Shown: positions 37,531 through 47,855, counted from the first letter of the stretch. The stretch: DNA of 64,000 bases from JBKCUI01 sp052161625 (GCA_052161625.1 CP197412.1), one strand, 5' to 3'. The notes: generated by a model not told the origin, from the letters alone. Program-made: numbers and translations.

Positions 37531-40500
37531 TCCATTGCCCGCAATTTTGGATCGACGACGACCTTTGAGTACGATGATTATTTGACGACAGTCAACATTC
37601 CTGGTGGGCGAGAGACCACATTTACCTACGGACAAGACACCTACACTCAAACGGCTACGGTCGAAATCAAAGAAGGTGGAATCGGTGGCAAATACCAAGG
37701 TCGAACGGTCAAGCATTATCTGACCCAAGACTACATGACCTTGGATACCAACGGGACTTTAGAGATCATCAACCAACCATCCGGGATCCATCGAATGGTG
37801 GAGAGTGAAAATGGAGGAACCGAGTGGTTGCTCATACCCAACAGCGACCCCGAGATCGATGAAAAGTTCGTTTTGTATGGTGGACTAAAGGCAAAAGTTG
37901 TTTCAGGCAACGGCACTTTTCGTAATGTGATCAGTTGGGAGTATGGCGACCAAGCTCCTCCGCCAGAGGAGGAGCCGAGCGGACCGCCCCCTCCTATTGC
38001 GAACCAAGTCGCATTCATGGGTATCGAAGGTGATATTTCCGAAGTGGTAGTCGGAGCCGTTTCTACAACGACAATTGCTAATCTTCGAACCGGCGAGTTG
38101 CCTGGCTATCTCGACGAAGCAGGGCGAGAAATCACAGTTACTTACGATTCCGATGGGAACCCAACGAGCATCACGAATGAAGTTGACTCGACGGTAATCA
38201 ACCGAACCTACAACACGTTCGGTAAGCCCACGCGGGTCCGCCAACGCGATGGATCCGTCGAAAAGTTTACCTACGATTCTTCTGGGAACCTCACCACGGT
38301 TGAAAAAGGCATCAAGGAACAAAGCGGGAGTGATGTGCAAACATCGCAATACGCAGTAACCACCAAAGAGTACTACGGGTCTACCCATGCAAGTGCTGGG
38401 ATGCTCAAGGCGGAGATGACCGCCCTATACAACTCCTCGACACCGACTCTCCATCGGACGGACTACGAGTACGATAGCCAAAAGCGATTGACCAAAAAGA
38501 TCGGGCCAGCAGTGAGTTCAGGGCAAGCTCGCCCTGAATGGACCTACTCCTACAACACCGCTGGTCTCCTCTACCAAGAAACCAATCCTGAAGGTCATAC
38601 GATCACCTATACGTATGACAACAGCGGATCGCTAACCCAAAAGTCCTATGCAGATAGCACGACGGAACAAACGCTCTACGGAACCGATTCCCATGGGAAT
38701 ACGGGCAAAATCCTCAAGAAGAAGGACCGCATGGGTGTCGTTGACACCTTCGAATACGATGACTCCGGGCGTTTGATCAAACACAACCACAACGCAGCGA
38801 TCGATGCGAATGTCCTCGATGGCAATGCGGATGATACCGTCATTACCGACGTCAATCTGAAGCAAGTTACGGAATACGTCTACGTAGATGGAAGCGATCA
38901 ACTTAAAAGCAAGGTCAAGGTAAACGGTTCTGAAACAGATTACGTTTACGACTTCCGCAACCGCTTGACCGAGACGAAGCAATATCCCCGTTCGGGAGTA
39001 ACGTTTTCGAGCAAGAAGGTTTATCTGGGCGATCTGTTGTTCTACGACGAAGACCCGCAAGGGCGCCGGAAGTATTACGGTTATCGCGCTAGCGATCGCA
39101 CCCTGATTCGAACGATCACTTGCACCGTGCCCGAGCATAGCTTCGCCGATTTCGAAGAAGTCTGGGACGCCACTCGCAATACGAGCGCAAACGCTCTCTA
39201 TGTGATCCACGATGCGATCCGCGACGATGTGGGGCGCTTGACGCAAGTCATCGACGGACGCGGCACGGAGACTCGCTACGAGTACGACGGCCAAGGGCGT
39301 GAGACCACGAAGAAAGCGGCCTATGGCACATCGATCGAAGCCAGATCGGACACCTTCTATGATCTAGCTGGAAACGTTACCGAAGTTCGCCACCCTCGGT
39401 ACTTCGATTCCACGGACACCGAAGGCTACCAGAAGGCCAAAGAGACTTGGACCTACAATGGCCGAGGCTTAGTAGCTAGCCACACCGATGCAACCGGTTC
39501 CTCCATCGCAGCCACCGAATCGTTTACGTATGACCTCGGAGGCCATCAAGCGACCCGCACCGACTTTGGCGGAAATGTCTGGACGCGCTACGAAGACTCC
39601 TGCTGCGAAAAGAAGACGGCCAACGCCGATCCACTTGGACACGGAACCATTGTGAACACCGATTCCAATGGTCGCACAGTCCACACGATCCAGGTATCGG
39701 ATGTGTCGACCCATGTGGGATCGTTCTCGAATCCCACCGATGCAAAGACCCTTTCGGAGTCGACGACCAAGTTCGATGGACGCGGGCGCGTGATCTACCA
39801 GACTACGTGGCTCTCGGCACGAGGGACCGTCGATCCTGCCAATCCCCCAATTGCAGGGATCGGAGGGGTATCGCTCTCTGATGGACTCACGACGCAGTAT
39901 CTGTACGACGATAACTTGGCCGATGGGGTTGGATTGGATAACTCCACCGGAGTCTCGGTCTCGAAGCTGGGAACCGGAGGTTCCGGAACGTTTAACGTCT
40001 CTTTGTCGAACGCGATCTCCAAGTTGGCTTCCACCGAAGCCAACGGAGGAGCCAATGTGACCTTCAGTTCCACCGCTCCTGGGAAAGCAGCCGTTGTCAT
40101 TAGCCCAGAAGACGAAATTAGCTTTACTATCTCCGATGCCGCAGGGCGCTCGGTCATGAGCGGCAAGCTCAACAATTACCGTGGATCCGGTGCTACAGCC
40201 CTCAATACGCTCGCAACGTGGAATTGCACGGTCTACGACGCGACCACTTCCTTGTCCGGGTACGGAACGGTCTTAGTCACCAAGTCGGTGGATCCCCAAG
40301 GGAACACGACGGCCAGTTGGACCGATGCGGCAGGGCGCACCTTGCGCAGCATTGACCAGCTTGGCAAGGTCACGACCATGACCTTCGATGCCGCCGGAAA
40401 CCAACTGTCGGTTCGCGATCCCAACAATGTGGGAGCGGACATGCTCTACGATGCCCTGGGGCGCAATACCCAACGAACCGATACCAACAGCGCAGTTACC

Positions 40501-42951
40501 AAGACCGAATACGACAAAGCTGGAAACGCGATCAAGCAAACCGATGCCAAGAACAAGCACACTTACATCACCTTCGATGCGCGAGGGCGCAGGAAGTCGA
40601 CCACCGATCGGATTAGCGCAGTAACGTCGTTCACCTACACCGCCTTGGGACAATTAGCCTCCCTGACCGATGCAGAGAGCCAGACGACCAGCTACACGTA
40701 TGACTCCCGAGGCTCCAAACTCACAGAAACCTACCCAGATCACACGTCAGGCACCTCCCCTGGCCAAACAGGCTACGGGATCGTCACGTTTGTTTACGAC
40801 AACGCAGGGCGCGTTAAACGCAAACAGGACCAATTGGGCGATACGGTCACCTTCACGTTTGACCTTGCCGGGAGAATGACGACCAAGGATTACCGAACGG
40901 CAGCCAATAGCCCCACGGGAACGATCGCCGATTCGGATACCTTCACCTTCGATCGCGCAGGGCGCATGCTCACAGCCGTGAATGGCCGTTACAGCAACAC
41001 GGTCACCTACACGTTTGACCCAATAGGGCGCAAGGCCACCGAGGCGCTCACCATTGGCGGCCAAACCTACACGATTACCAGTGAATACAATTCCCGAGGG
41101 GAATTGACCAAGGTCACCTACCCTGACAGTTCGATCTCCGAGCGCACCTACCACGCCACAGGCGCTCTGAACCAACTGAAATTAGATGGTTCGACCATTA
41201 GCACGAGAACCTACGACGATGGCCGTCGCCTCACGGGAGAAACCCTCGGCAACGGAGTCACCGAATCGCGCACCTATGCGAGCGATAACCTCTTAACGGC
41301 AATTTCGTACGGAGGAACAGGTACATCCATCGGGAACCTGAGTTATACTTGGGATTCGAACAAGAACAAAACATCGGAAACCATCGGTGGGACGATGAGC
41401 AATTACGGGTTTACTTCAGCAGGCACCAGTTACGACGACGAGGACCGTCTCACCGGCTTCGCCCGTGCTAGCGGAACGTTTACCCAATCGTGGAGTCTTA
41501 CCAGTGTGGGTGACTGGAACAGCATCACCACCAATGGCACAGCGCAGAACCGCACCCATGGTCCTACCCACGAGCTGCTCACCGCAGGGGGGCAAAACGT
41601 CACGACGGATGTGAAGGGGAACATAACCCTGCTCCCGACGACGCTCACGACCAGTGGCGTGGCGATGGCGGTTGGCTATGACTTCGACAACAAGCTCAAG
41701 AGCGCCGATGTGGACAACAACGGCTCAAACGATGTCACGTTCCAGTACGACGCACTGGGAAGACGCGTAGCGCGACAAGGAACCTCCGGCTCCTTCGTCT
41801 ATGTGCAGCAGGACCAGCAGACGATCGCCGATTATGGATACGGGGATGCTCCTAGCTCGCCAACGCATCGCTATGTGTACGCTAGCTACATCGATGAACC
41901 GGTTGTCCGCAAGGCGGCTGGTACCAGCGGAACGATTTACTATCTGCACAGAAACCAGCAATACTCAATCACCGCGGTAACCACTTCTTCAGGCTCCGTA
42001 GCCGAACGCTACGCCTACACAGCCTACGGCCAGCCAACCATCCTCGATGGTTCAGGCTCGGTCCTTTCGAGTTCAGCGATCAACAATCGCTACACCTACA
42101 CGGGACGTGAATGGGATCAGACGCTTGGCTTGTATCACTTTAGGGCAAGGTGGATGAGTGGGCTCGCAGGAAGATTCATGGGGAGGGATCCAATAGGGTA
42201 TCAAGACGGGCCTTCAATATATAGATCCTATTTTGTTGCGGCGGGCATTGATCCGATGGGGCTTGCATGCTGGGGCGCGAGTGGAACGCCACTTTTTATT
42301 CCTGGAGCGGGGGGGCTTTTTGGAGCCACCACTTCCAAAGGACAAGTAGGATTTCTGGGATGGGAGTACACGTTAACACCCAAGATTTCCGGAGAGATAT
42401 GCGAAACGGATTGTGGTTGCGGGAAAATCGTTAAGGATTGGAAGGCTGGCGTAGAGCTAACTGCGAAGGGAGAGCTTTTTGCTACTACGTACGGTGGTTC
42501 GTACGGAAACGAATATTTTCAAACAACCTACTGGCTTGGGTTAAAGGTAAGCGGCGGAATATTTGGTTCTGGGTCTGCGTTTTTTTACTCCGACGAATGC
42601 AATTGCCCTGGAAAAATCCTTGGCGGAGGATGTTTCGAGATTGGCGGGACCGCTGCGATAGCCGGAGGAGGAGAGGGCAATGTTCGAATAAAGCTCCCTT
42701 GGTGGGCAGCCCCAATTAATCCTGTTGGCGACGCTAGATTGTCACTTTATGTCGAGGGTAGAGTGAACGTCTCGTTTCGTAGGTGCTATGAATGCAGTTG
42801 TGCTGGTGGTTGTAAGTGGAAGGATCGTTTCTGTGTCAATGGTTCAGTAAATGTGAACGGTCAAATTGCAGTTGACTTGGGGGGGAGGATCGTCTCAACA
42901 AGCGCCTCATGGACGATAATCAGTGGGGAAACATGCACCGACCTAAACTAG
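37501..42951 (+). CDS. Large Rhs/YD-repeat protein, 5' end truncated and fused
   Basis: 1816 codons. The first ten codons come from the antisense strand of an immunity fragment, and Rhs sequence begins at 37531, so the original N-terminus is lost. Dozens of YD repeats follow (YDSDGNPTSITNE, YDDSGRLIKHNHN, FDAAGNQLSVRDP, FDRAGRMLTAVNG) up to the core end YTYTGREWDQTLGLYHFRAR and GRFMGRDPIGYQDGP at about 1560. This shell would enclose a toxin in related proteins. The last 230 residues are a Cys/Gly-rich variable domain (CETDCGCGKI, CYECSCAGGCKWKDRFC), with A/T-richer codons than the core. Without an N-terminal export or targeting region it may be silent. The next gene overlaps its end. Confidence 0.9.
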   Translation: MVNSPLRCVTSIARNFGSTTTFEYDDYLTTVNIPGGRETTFTYGQDTYTQTATVEIKEGGIGGKYQGRTVKHYLTQDYMTLDTNGTLEIINQPSGIHRMVESENGGTEWLLIPNSDPEIDEKFVLYGGLKAKVVSGNGTFRNVISWEYGDQAPPPEEEPSGPPPPIANQVAFMGIEGDISEVVVGAVSTTTIANLRTGELPGYLDEAGREITVTYDSDGNPTSITNEVDSTVINRTYNTFGKPTRVRQRDGSVEKFTYDSSGNLTTVEKGIKEQSGSDVQTSQYAVTTKEYYGSTHASAGMLKAEMTALYNSSTPTLHRTDYEYDSQKRLTKKIGPAVSSGQARPEWTYSYNTAGLLYQETNPEGHTITYTYDNSGSLTQKSYADSTTEQTLYGTDSHGNTGKILKKKDRMGVVDTFEYDDSGRLIKHNHNAAIDANVLDGNADDTVITDVNLKQVTEYVYVDGSDQLKSKVKVNGSETDYVYDFRNRLTETKQYPRSGVTFSSKKVYLGDLLFYDEDPQGRRKYYGYRASDRTLIRTITCTVPEHSFADFEEVWDATRNTSANALYVIHDAIRDDVGRLTQVIDGRGTETRYEYDGQGRETTKKAAYGTSIEARSDTFYDLAGNVTEVRHPRYFDSTDTEGYQKAKETWTYNGRGLVASHTDATGSSIAATESFTYDLGGHQATRTDFGGNVWTRYEDSCCEKKTANADPLGHGTIVNTDSNGRTVHTIQVSDVSTHVGSFSNPTDAKTLSESTTKFDGRGRVIYQTTWLSARGTVDPANPPIAGIGGVSLSDGLTTQYLYDDNLADGVGLDNSTGVSVSKLGTGGSGTFNVSLSNAISKLASTEANGGANVTFSSTAPGKAAVVISPEDEISFTISDAAGRSVMSGKLNNYRGSGATALNTLATWNCTVYDATTSLSGYGTVLVTKSVDPQGNTTASWTDAAGRTLRSIDQLGKVTTMTFDAAGNQLSVRDPNNVGADMLYDALGRNTQRTDTNSAVTKTEYDKAGNAIKQTDAKNKHTYITFDARGRRKSTTDRISAVTSFTYTALGQLASLTDAESQTTSYTYDSRGSKLTETYPDHTSGTSPGQTGYGIVTFVYDNAGRVKRKQDQLGDTVTFTFDLAGRMTTKDYRTAANSPTGTIADSDTFTFDRAGRMLTAVNGRYSNTVTYTFDPIGRKATEALTIGGQTYTITSEYNSRGELTKVTYPDSSISERTYHATGALNQLKLDGSTISTRTYDDGRRLTGETLGNGVTESRTYASDNLLTAISYGGTGTSIGNLSYTWDSNKNKTSETIGGTMSNYGFTSAGTSYDDEDRLTGFARASGTFTQSWSLTSVGDWNSITTNGTAQNRTHGPTHELLTAGGQNVTTDVKGNITLLPTTLTTSGVAMAVGYDFDNKLKSADVDNNGSNDVTFQYDALGRRVARQGTSGSFVYVQQDQQTIADYGYGDAPSSPTHRYVYASYIDEPVVRKAAGTSGTIYYLHRNQQYSITAVTTSSGSVAERYAYTAYGQPTILDGSGSVLSSSAINNRYTYTGREWDQTLGLYHFRARWMSGLAGRFMGRDPIGYQDGPSIYRSYFVAAGIDPMGLACWGASGTPLFIPGAGGLFGATTSKGQVGFLGWEYTLTPKISGEICETDCGCGKIVKDWKAGVELTAKGELFATTYGGSYGNEYFQTTYWLGLKVSGGIFGSGSAFFYSDECNCPGKILGGGCFEIGGTAAIAGGGEGNVRIKLPWWAAPINPVGDARLSLYVEGRVNVSFRRCYECSCAGGCKWKDRFCVNGSVNVNGQIAVDLGGRIVSTSASWTIISGETCTDLN

Positions 42952-43415
42952 AAAAAGTTGTGTTTCGGCCATCTGTGATTGGCATCGTTTTTCCTGCAGT
43001 AATTTCGATTGCTCTCTGGTATGTCGCCTACTTTCTTAAAGTAGAATTACGTGCACCAAGCGTCGCTTGGTGTTTTGTCGGAATCATGTCGGTTATGTGG
43101 ATGTTGCACGCATTGTCGTTGCTAACCTTTTCTGTTTCAATGTGCGAGCAACGCGTAGAGATTCGTTGGTTCCGGATGAAATCGATTGAATGGAGTTCGA
43201 TTCGAGAATGGAGCGATTACTCAACTAAGTCAACACTCTACTTCAGAACTTCTGACGGAAGTGTCCACGATCTGTTGGGCTTCTGTGTATTTGGAAGGCG
43301 AAAAGCCGTTGCATCAGAGCTATTCTATGTCCATGTTGGTGAACCTAAAGTTGGCAGCGAATCAGTGGCACCCAGTTGGATGAAGGCACTTGAAGAGATG
43401 TTTGGGAAACAGTAA
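42933..43415 (+). CDS. Small membrane protein, possible immunity to the Rhs tail
   Basis: 160 residues from the ATG preceded by GTGGGG; an alternative ATG lies at 42909. The start overlaps the end of the Rhs gene in another frame, so the two are coupled. Two hydrophobic segments (VIGIVFPAVISIALWYVAYF and VGIMSVMWMLHALSLLTFSV) are followed by a soluble part of about 80 residues with beta-strands (VEIRWFRMKSIEWSSI, LYFRTSDGSVHDLL), reminiscent of PH-like domains. Position points to immunity or to a partner of the Rhs tail. Its stop codon touches the end of an IS remnant. Confidence 0.65.
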   Translation: MHRPKLEKVVFRPSVIGIVFPAVISIALWYVAYFLKVELRAPSVAWCFVGIMSVMWMLHALSLLTFSVSMCEQRVEIRWFRMKSIEWSSIREWSDYSTKSTLYFRTSDGSVHDLLGFCVFGRRKAVASELFYVHVGEPKVGSESVAPSWMKALEEMFGKQ

Positions 43416-44104
43416 TCGCACTTCGGCGCTGCAGAACATTCTGGAAAAAAGTGTTCGAGAACTCGACGCTATTAGGCGATTTGATGGTGCGGCTCGAGTT
43501 TCTCTGAGGCCCACCTCGTGCAATCGATGAACCTGGACTCACTTCGACCTAAATGGGCGATCGGCCGGATCGCTTTTATTGTTTTGTGAGTTGGTTCAAC
43601 CTCGATTTTCTGGATTGCGACGGTCAATCAGACATCCATCGAGCTTGTCGCTCGCTTGGTGATCCTCTTTTCTTGGTACAAGACGCAGTCGGACAATCCT
43701 TAGCTCGTGTTGTGTTGGAGTGATACAAGTGCTGGTTCGCTTTCTTTTGCTTTGCATAAATCACAGCTTAGAGCGCGATTGTGCGCTATCCTCGCAGCTC
43801 TTGATGTTGCTCGCTTCTCTTTAAGGTCCACCGGAACTTTCGCTCCGGTCCCATCGTTCAAATACAACCACTGGTGCTTCAGCTGACGCCACCAGGCCTC
43901 GATCATACTGTTCGATTCCACAATATCGACCTGCGCAAGGATACGTTGGATCGTGCCATCAGAAACAAGCTCGTTTACCGTGCCATTCACGTTTTCAACG
44001 CCCGAATCCATGACCGCAGAGGGTACTGTGTTTTCGGGGAGTCCCTTCGCTGCTTCGTTAAGGAGTTCCGCTGTCGCGTCTGTTTCCGAAGGTGTCGTTC
44101 ACCC
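43416..44104. mobile_element. Remnant A of the 1593-bp IS3-like element
   Basis: Starts with ATCGCAC before the IS end TTCGGCGCTGCAGAACATTC and contains a transposase remnant on the minus strand (43700-44011). That remnant has an internal deletion joining LYLN to DGTGAKVPVD and lacks the N-terminal half. The end near 44104 is truncated into unrelated sequence. Confidence 0.85.
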
Positions 44105-44326
44105 ATAAGAACTAAACCAACTCATTAAACGGATCCGCCGATGCGGGGGCACAGGGATGACCGAAGTTGGTTTTCCCTGCATTTTCTCTATGGTTTTTTT
44201 GTGGGGGTAATTCCCCTGAGTCTATCGCTCGAGGGGCCGCAAGATGGCGGCCAGAGAGCCGCTTGCGAGCAAGATGATGCACCGAATGCGTCTTTCGGTC
44301 CATTTTACGGTTCGGCGCTGCAGAAT

Positions 44327-45919
44327 TTCGGCGCTGCAGAACATTTTGGAAAAAAGCGTTCGAGAACTCGGCGCTATTAGTCGAGTTGATGGTACGGCGC
44401 GAGTTTCTCTGAGGCCCGCCTCGTGAAATCGATGTGCTTGAACTCACTTCGGTGCAAACTGGCGATCTGTTGGGGCGTTTCTGTAGTTTTGTGAGTTGGT
44501 TCTACCTCGATTTTCTGGATTGCGACGTTCAATCAGACATCCATCGAGTTTTGTTGCTCGCCTGGTGATCCTCTTTTCTTGGTACAAGACGCAGGTGCGT
44601 AAGGCTTAGCTCGTGTTGTTTTGGAGTGATACAAGTGCTGGTTCGCTTTCTTTTGCTTTGCATAAATCACAGCTTAGAGCGCGATTGTGCGTTAACCTCG
44701 CAGTTCTCGCTGTTGCTCGCTTCTCTTTAAGGTCCACCGGAACTTTCGCTCCGGTGCCAAAGACCATCTCGTCGGGCGTCTGCCCTTGAAAAGCAAAATG
44801 GGGAACAACCGAATTGTGCTGCTCCACGTAGAAAGCAATGAGCTTGCGAATGGAACTCGCGCTATCGAGTTCGTTCAAATACAACCACTGGTGCTTCAGC
44901 TGACGCCACCAGGCCTCGATCATACTGTTCGATTCCACAATATCGACCTGCGCAAGGATACGTTGGATCGAGCCATCAGAAACAAGCTCGTTTACCGTGC
45001 CATTCACGTTTTCAACGCCCGAATCCATGACCGCAGAGGGGACTGTGTTTTCGGGGAGTCCCCTCGCTGCTTCCTTGAGGAGTTCCGCGGTCGTACCTGT
45101 TTCGAAAGTGTCGTTCAATCGCCATGCGAGAATGCGGCGCGAGAAGTTATCGAGAATTGCGTGAAGGTACACGCGGCTGCCATCGAGCAATCGAACAATG
45201 GTCGTGTCGACATGCCAATACTCATTTGGCTTCGTCGCCCGTAAGCCGATTCGAGGTTTCGGTGGGTAGATGCGTTTGCGAGACCGGATCCAATTTCCGC
45301 TTTGAATCGCTCGGTACCAAGTCGAGGTACAAGCGTAGACCTTTCCCAAGCGCGAGGCCAATCGAGCGATCGATCCGACGCTGAGATGACGATAGTCTTC
45401 GGATTGCACCATCGATCGCATTTCGGAGCGTTCCGTCGCAGTCATTTGCCCTGGCAAAGATCTGGGACAAGACGAGAAATCATCCAATCCACACTCTTGC
45501 GCGTTCCTCCAATCGTAGAAGCGTGAAGAAGAGAGGCCAATGCAGGCAAGTAACCTCGGCAATCGAACGAATCGGCTTGCACGATCAATGACTCGGAGGA
45601 GCTTTTCTTTATCGTTCCCCTGAGGCAATCGCTGGTAGGTAAGCGAAAAGCCCGATACCCGAAGCAAGACAACGCACAGTCGAAGCAAAGCTCTCAATCG
45701 TGCTATGCGCCGCTCGAGAAGGTAGACCCTCTTTTCGAGGTTCTCGACATAATCACCTTTTGCAATCAGTGTCACGACCGGTCGAGGTCGAGCTTTGGTC
45801 CAGCCATGGATCGTGGATCGAGGCACACCGATTCGTCGTGCGGTCTCCGTTCTTCCGGATTGGAAGACCAATTCCCGTAAACGGTGATCATACGAGTTCT
45901 GCTGGCGTTTAGGTGCGAT
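44327..45919. mobile_element. IS3-like insertion sequence, copy B (1593 bp)
   Basis: Shares its full length with copy C at 47971-49563: left end TTCGGCGCTGCAGAAC, right end GGCGTTTAGGTGCGAT. The first 16 bases of the left end are also present once more at 44311, suggesting nested insertion or slippage. No clear target-site duplication was found. The transposase is on the minus strand. Confidence 0.85.
44606..45871 (-). CDS. IS3-like transposase (rve/DDE integrase core), copy B
   Basis: 421 residues from a TTG matching the start used in copy C; the frame is open upstream to 46015 but beyond 45919 lies outside the IS. N-terminal helix-turn-helix: SGRTETARRIGVPRSTIHGW. A helical region leads to the integrase core: YWHVDTTIVRLLDGSRVYLH (first Asp), AILDNFSRRILAW, VMDSGVENVNGTV (second Asp) and ESNSMIEAWWRQLKHQWLYL (catalytic Glu). 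It should catalyse copy-out/paste-in transposition. All three acidic residues are present, so it may be active. Confidence 0.88.
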   Translation of the reverse strand: MVFQSGRTETARRIGVPRSTIHGWTKARPRPVVTLIAKGDYVENLEKRVYLLERRIARLRALLRLCVVLLRVSGFSLTYQRLPQGNDKEKLLRVIDRASRFVRLPRLLACIGLSSSRFYDWRNAQECGLDDFSSCPRSLPGQMTATERSEMRSMVQSEDYRHLSVGSIARLASRLGKVYACTSTWYRAIQSGNWIRSRKRIYPPKPRIGLRATKPNEYWHVDTTIVRLLDGSRVYLHAILDNFSRRILAWRLNDTFETGTTAELLKEAARGLPENTVPSAVMDSGVENVNGTVNELVSDGSIQRILAQVDIVESNSMIEAWWRQLKHQWLYLNELDSASSIRKLIAFYVEQHNSVVPHFAFQGQTPDEMVFGTGAKVPVDLKEKRATARTARLTHNRALSCDLCKAKESEPALVSLQNNTS

Positions 45920-45996
45920 CACAGTAGAGGAAGTTGGTGCGACGCTGAGGTCGCATGGAATGGAGTTGAAGAAGACAGCTGTAACTGTCTTTTGAG

Positions 45997-46923
45997 CTAT
46001 TTCTTTTCCGTCCATCCTTTACTTGGATGCCAGCGCATGACAAATGCATTCCCATGACATGCTGCTTTGGCTGGCAGCATGAGGAAGCCTGCTAGACGAG
46101 TTGTTACTTCCTTAAGATCAAGATGGTTGACGGTCAAGTTACACTTACGCAGGAAAGCGTTCCATTGTACTGACTTTTGCTTATCCTCCGAGAACTCAGT
46201 TCTCAACGCCACTGGGAGTGTATCTGGAATAACAGTCTTACGACGATCAAAGGTTGCTTTAATGGCTTGGCAGATAAGCTCTCCATCAAATTCAAATTCT
46301 GTACAAAGGACAAAGAGGTCAAAGAAGTCCTTCATGCGGCTGTTTGCTATGCCCAGCGTCACCATGGCTTGAAACTTTTCCGCAATGACTGTTTCGCGTG
46401 GATAGGATTGGAGCGTTGGGGGTGGAAGCTCAAGTACCGTTGGGAAATCGATGAGGATAGGTTTAGGAGTAATCGCGTCCCCAAACCCGATATCCACCTG
46501 AATCGGAATGCGTGCGGCCCCCAACTTCGCATCGAATTTGATTCTGATACCCTCATACTCTTCATCTTCTTTCAGCTTGCTCGCAGAGACCGTGTCGGCC
46601 ATAAAAACCAATCCATCGTCTTCTACCGGTTGATCGCATAAGTCGCGAAAAACACGAGCGAGATGATCGATATCGGGTAGTCCAAATCCAAGTAAATCCA
46701 GATCGCGCGTGGGACGATGTGCGAGACGCGTCCAGACTTGAAACATCATGGCTCCCTTCACGACGAATCGATCGCGGAACGTTGATTGGGAAAGTCGATA
46801 CAGCAGACGTTCAATTGCAAATCGAACGAGAACCAAGTCGAAAGCTTCACTGTTCCTTTTGGAGATGTTCAGTAATCGCGCGCGAACCGACGCGGATACG
46901 TCTCGCGGTGACTTATTGGTCAC
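45997..46923 (-). CDS. abiEii: AbiEii/AbiGii-type nucleotidyltransferase toxin
   Basis: 308 residues from the GTG at 46923, whose GTGA overlaps the antitoxin stop and which has GGAGG seven bases upstream; a longer ATG start at 46968 would overlap the antitoxin by 49 bp and is less likely. The nucleotidyltransferase motif is VVKGAMMFQVW followed by RPTRDLDLLGFG, the G-S/A...D-x-D pattern of the family, and FDLFVL, ETVIAEKFQAM fit AbiEii. In known systems AbiEii transfers nucleotides to block growth, including during phage infection, and is countered by AbiEi. The C-terminus is followed within 80 bp by IS copy B. Confidence 0.9.
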   Translation of the reverse strand: MTNKSPRDVSASVRARLLNISKRNSEAFDLVLVRFAIERLLYRLSQSTFRDRFVVKGAMMFQVWTRLAHRPTRDLDLLGFGLPDIDHLARVFRDLCDQPVEDDGLVFMADTVSASKLKEDEEYEGIRIKFDAKLGAARIPIQVDIGFGDAITPKPILIDFPTVLELPPPTLQSYPRETVIAEKFQAMVTLGIANSRMKDFFDLFVLCTEFEFDGELICQAIKATFDRRKTVIPDTLPVALRTEFSEDKQKSVQWNAFLRKCNLTVNHLDLKEVTTRLAGFLMLPAKAACHGNAFVMRWHPSKGWTEKK

Positions 46924-47522
46924 GCTATTGCCTCCAGGTAAGGTCGAATCACGTTTGCCATGCGACAAACCTTGGCGGCCTCCCAGATTTCATCCATGGT
47001 GGCCTTGCGGGAACGAAGACAATCTTTGAGAGCCTCGATAGCAACGTCGAGGCCGATCTTATTGCGATACTTGAAGCAGTCCGCAATCGTCTTTGCTGGC
47101 GAGTATACAGGAATCGTCACGCCTTCGATCGTTCGATACTGTACTCCGAATCGTTTCGACTCCCCAGAGAATCGCGCCACGCGAATTGGGGGATAGGTCA
47201 TCTGGGGTTTACGGTCTTTCTCCCCGATTGCCAACCAAACTTCATGAGGTGACTGCGTTGTCAGGTCGTGCATTCGCAGGGCGCTCAGCAGGCAGACTGT
47301 GGCATGGGGCGAGCGTTTGCACGCCTCCACGATTGACCGGAACTCGGTTGGTTCCGGATTGGGGAGCGTGTAAAGTCCCCTGCTAGTGCGTTCCAGAATG
47401 CCATGGTCGCATAGCCAGTGGAGGTAAGCGCCAGAGATGCCGATCGCTTCAACGTCACGCGGTCGGACAATCTCCATGCGTTTCAACAGCTGGAGGATCT
47501 GATCTTTTTTCGTGATCGTCAT
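46920..47522 (-). CDS. abiEi: AbiEi-type antitoxin / transcriptional repressor
   Basis: 200 residues. The N-terminal winged helix-turn-helix (LLKRMEIVRPRDVEAIGISG, YLHWLCDHGILERTSRGLYT) is the AbiEi DNA-binding domain. The C-terminal part (IPVYSPAKTIADCFKYRNKI and EALKDCLRSRKATMDEIWEA) is the antitoxin domain. It is upstream of and overlaps the toxin gene by 4 bp, the usual type IV toxin-antitoxin order, and probably represses the operon. Both genes lie between two IS copies in the same orientation. Confidence 0.9.
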   Translation of the reverse strand: MTITKKDQILQLLKRMEIVRPRDVEAIGISGAYLHWLCDHGILERTSRGLYTLPNPEPTEFRSIVEACKRSPHATVCLLSALRMHDLTTQSPHEVWLAIGEKDRKPQMTYPPIRVARFSGESKRFGVQYRTIEGVTIPVYSPAKTIADCFKYRNKIGLDVAIEALKDCLRSRKATMDEIWEAAKVCRMANVIRPYLEAIA

Positions 47523-47855
47523 TTGCGATTCCGTCGGGAGACACGCACAAGTACCGACATATTGTAAGTCGCGGATTGCGAGAGGGCAACTCGCGAGAGG
47601 AAAAGAGAAATCTGTTCCAGGGATCTCCGTTCAATAGGGTGTTCGAGAAAAAATATGGGTCCGGTTGTGAACCGAATTTGAAGAATGGGTTCGAACTCGT
47701 TCCTACCGATAGCAGTATACCGAACGGGTCTCGAAACCGCTTAAGTCCCTTCCATAAAACAACTTGCAGCTCTTGCTAAAAGAGAGTATTGTTACGAAGA
47801 GGGTTGCGCTCGGGGAGCCTTTCAAATCCTCGGAATTTCCGAGACAACGTCGTTA

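Noticed and set aside
46924..46968. Longer ATG start for the AbiEii gene
   Set aside because: It would overlap the antitoxin by 49 bp; the GTG with a GGAGG and 4-bp overlap is better.
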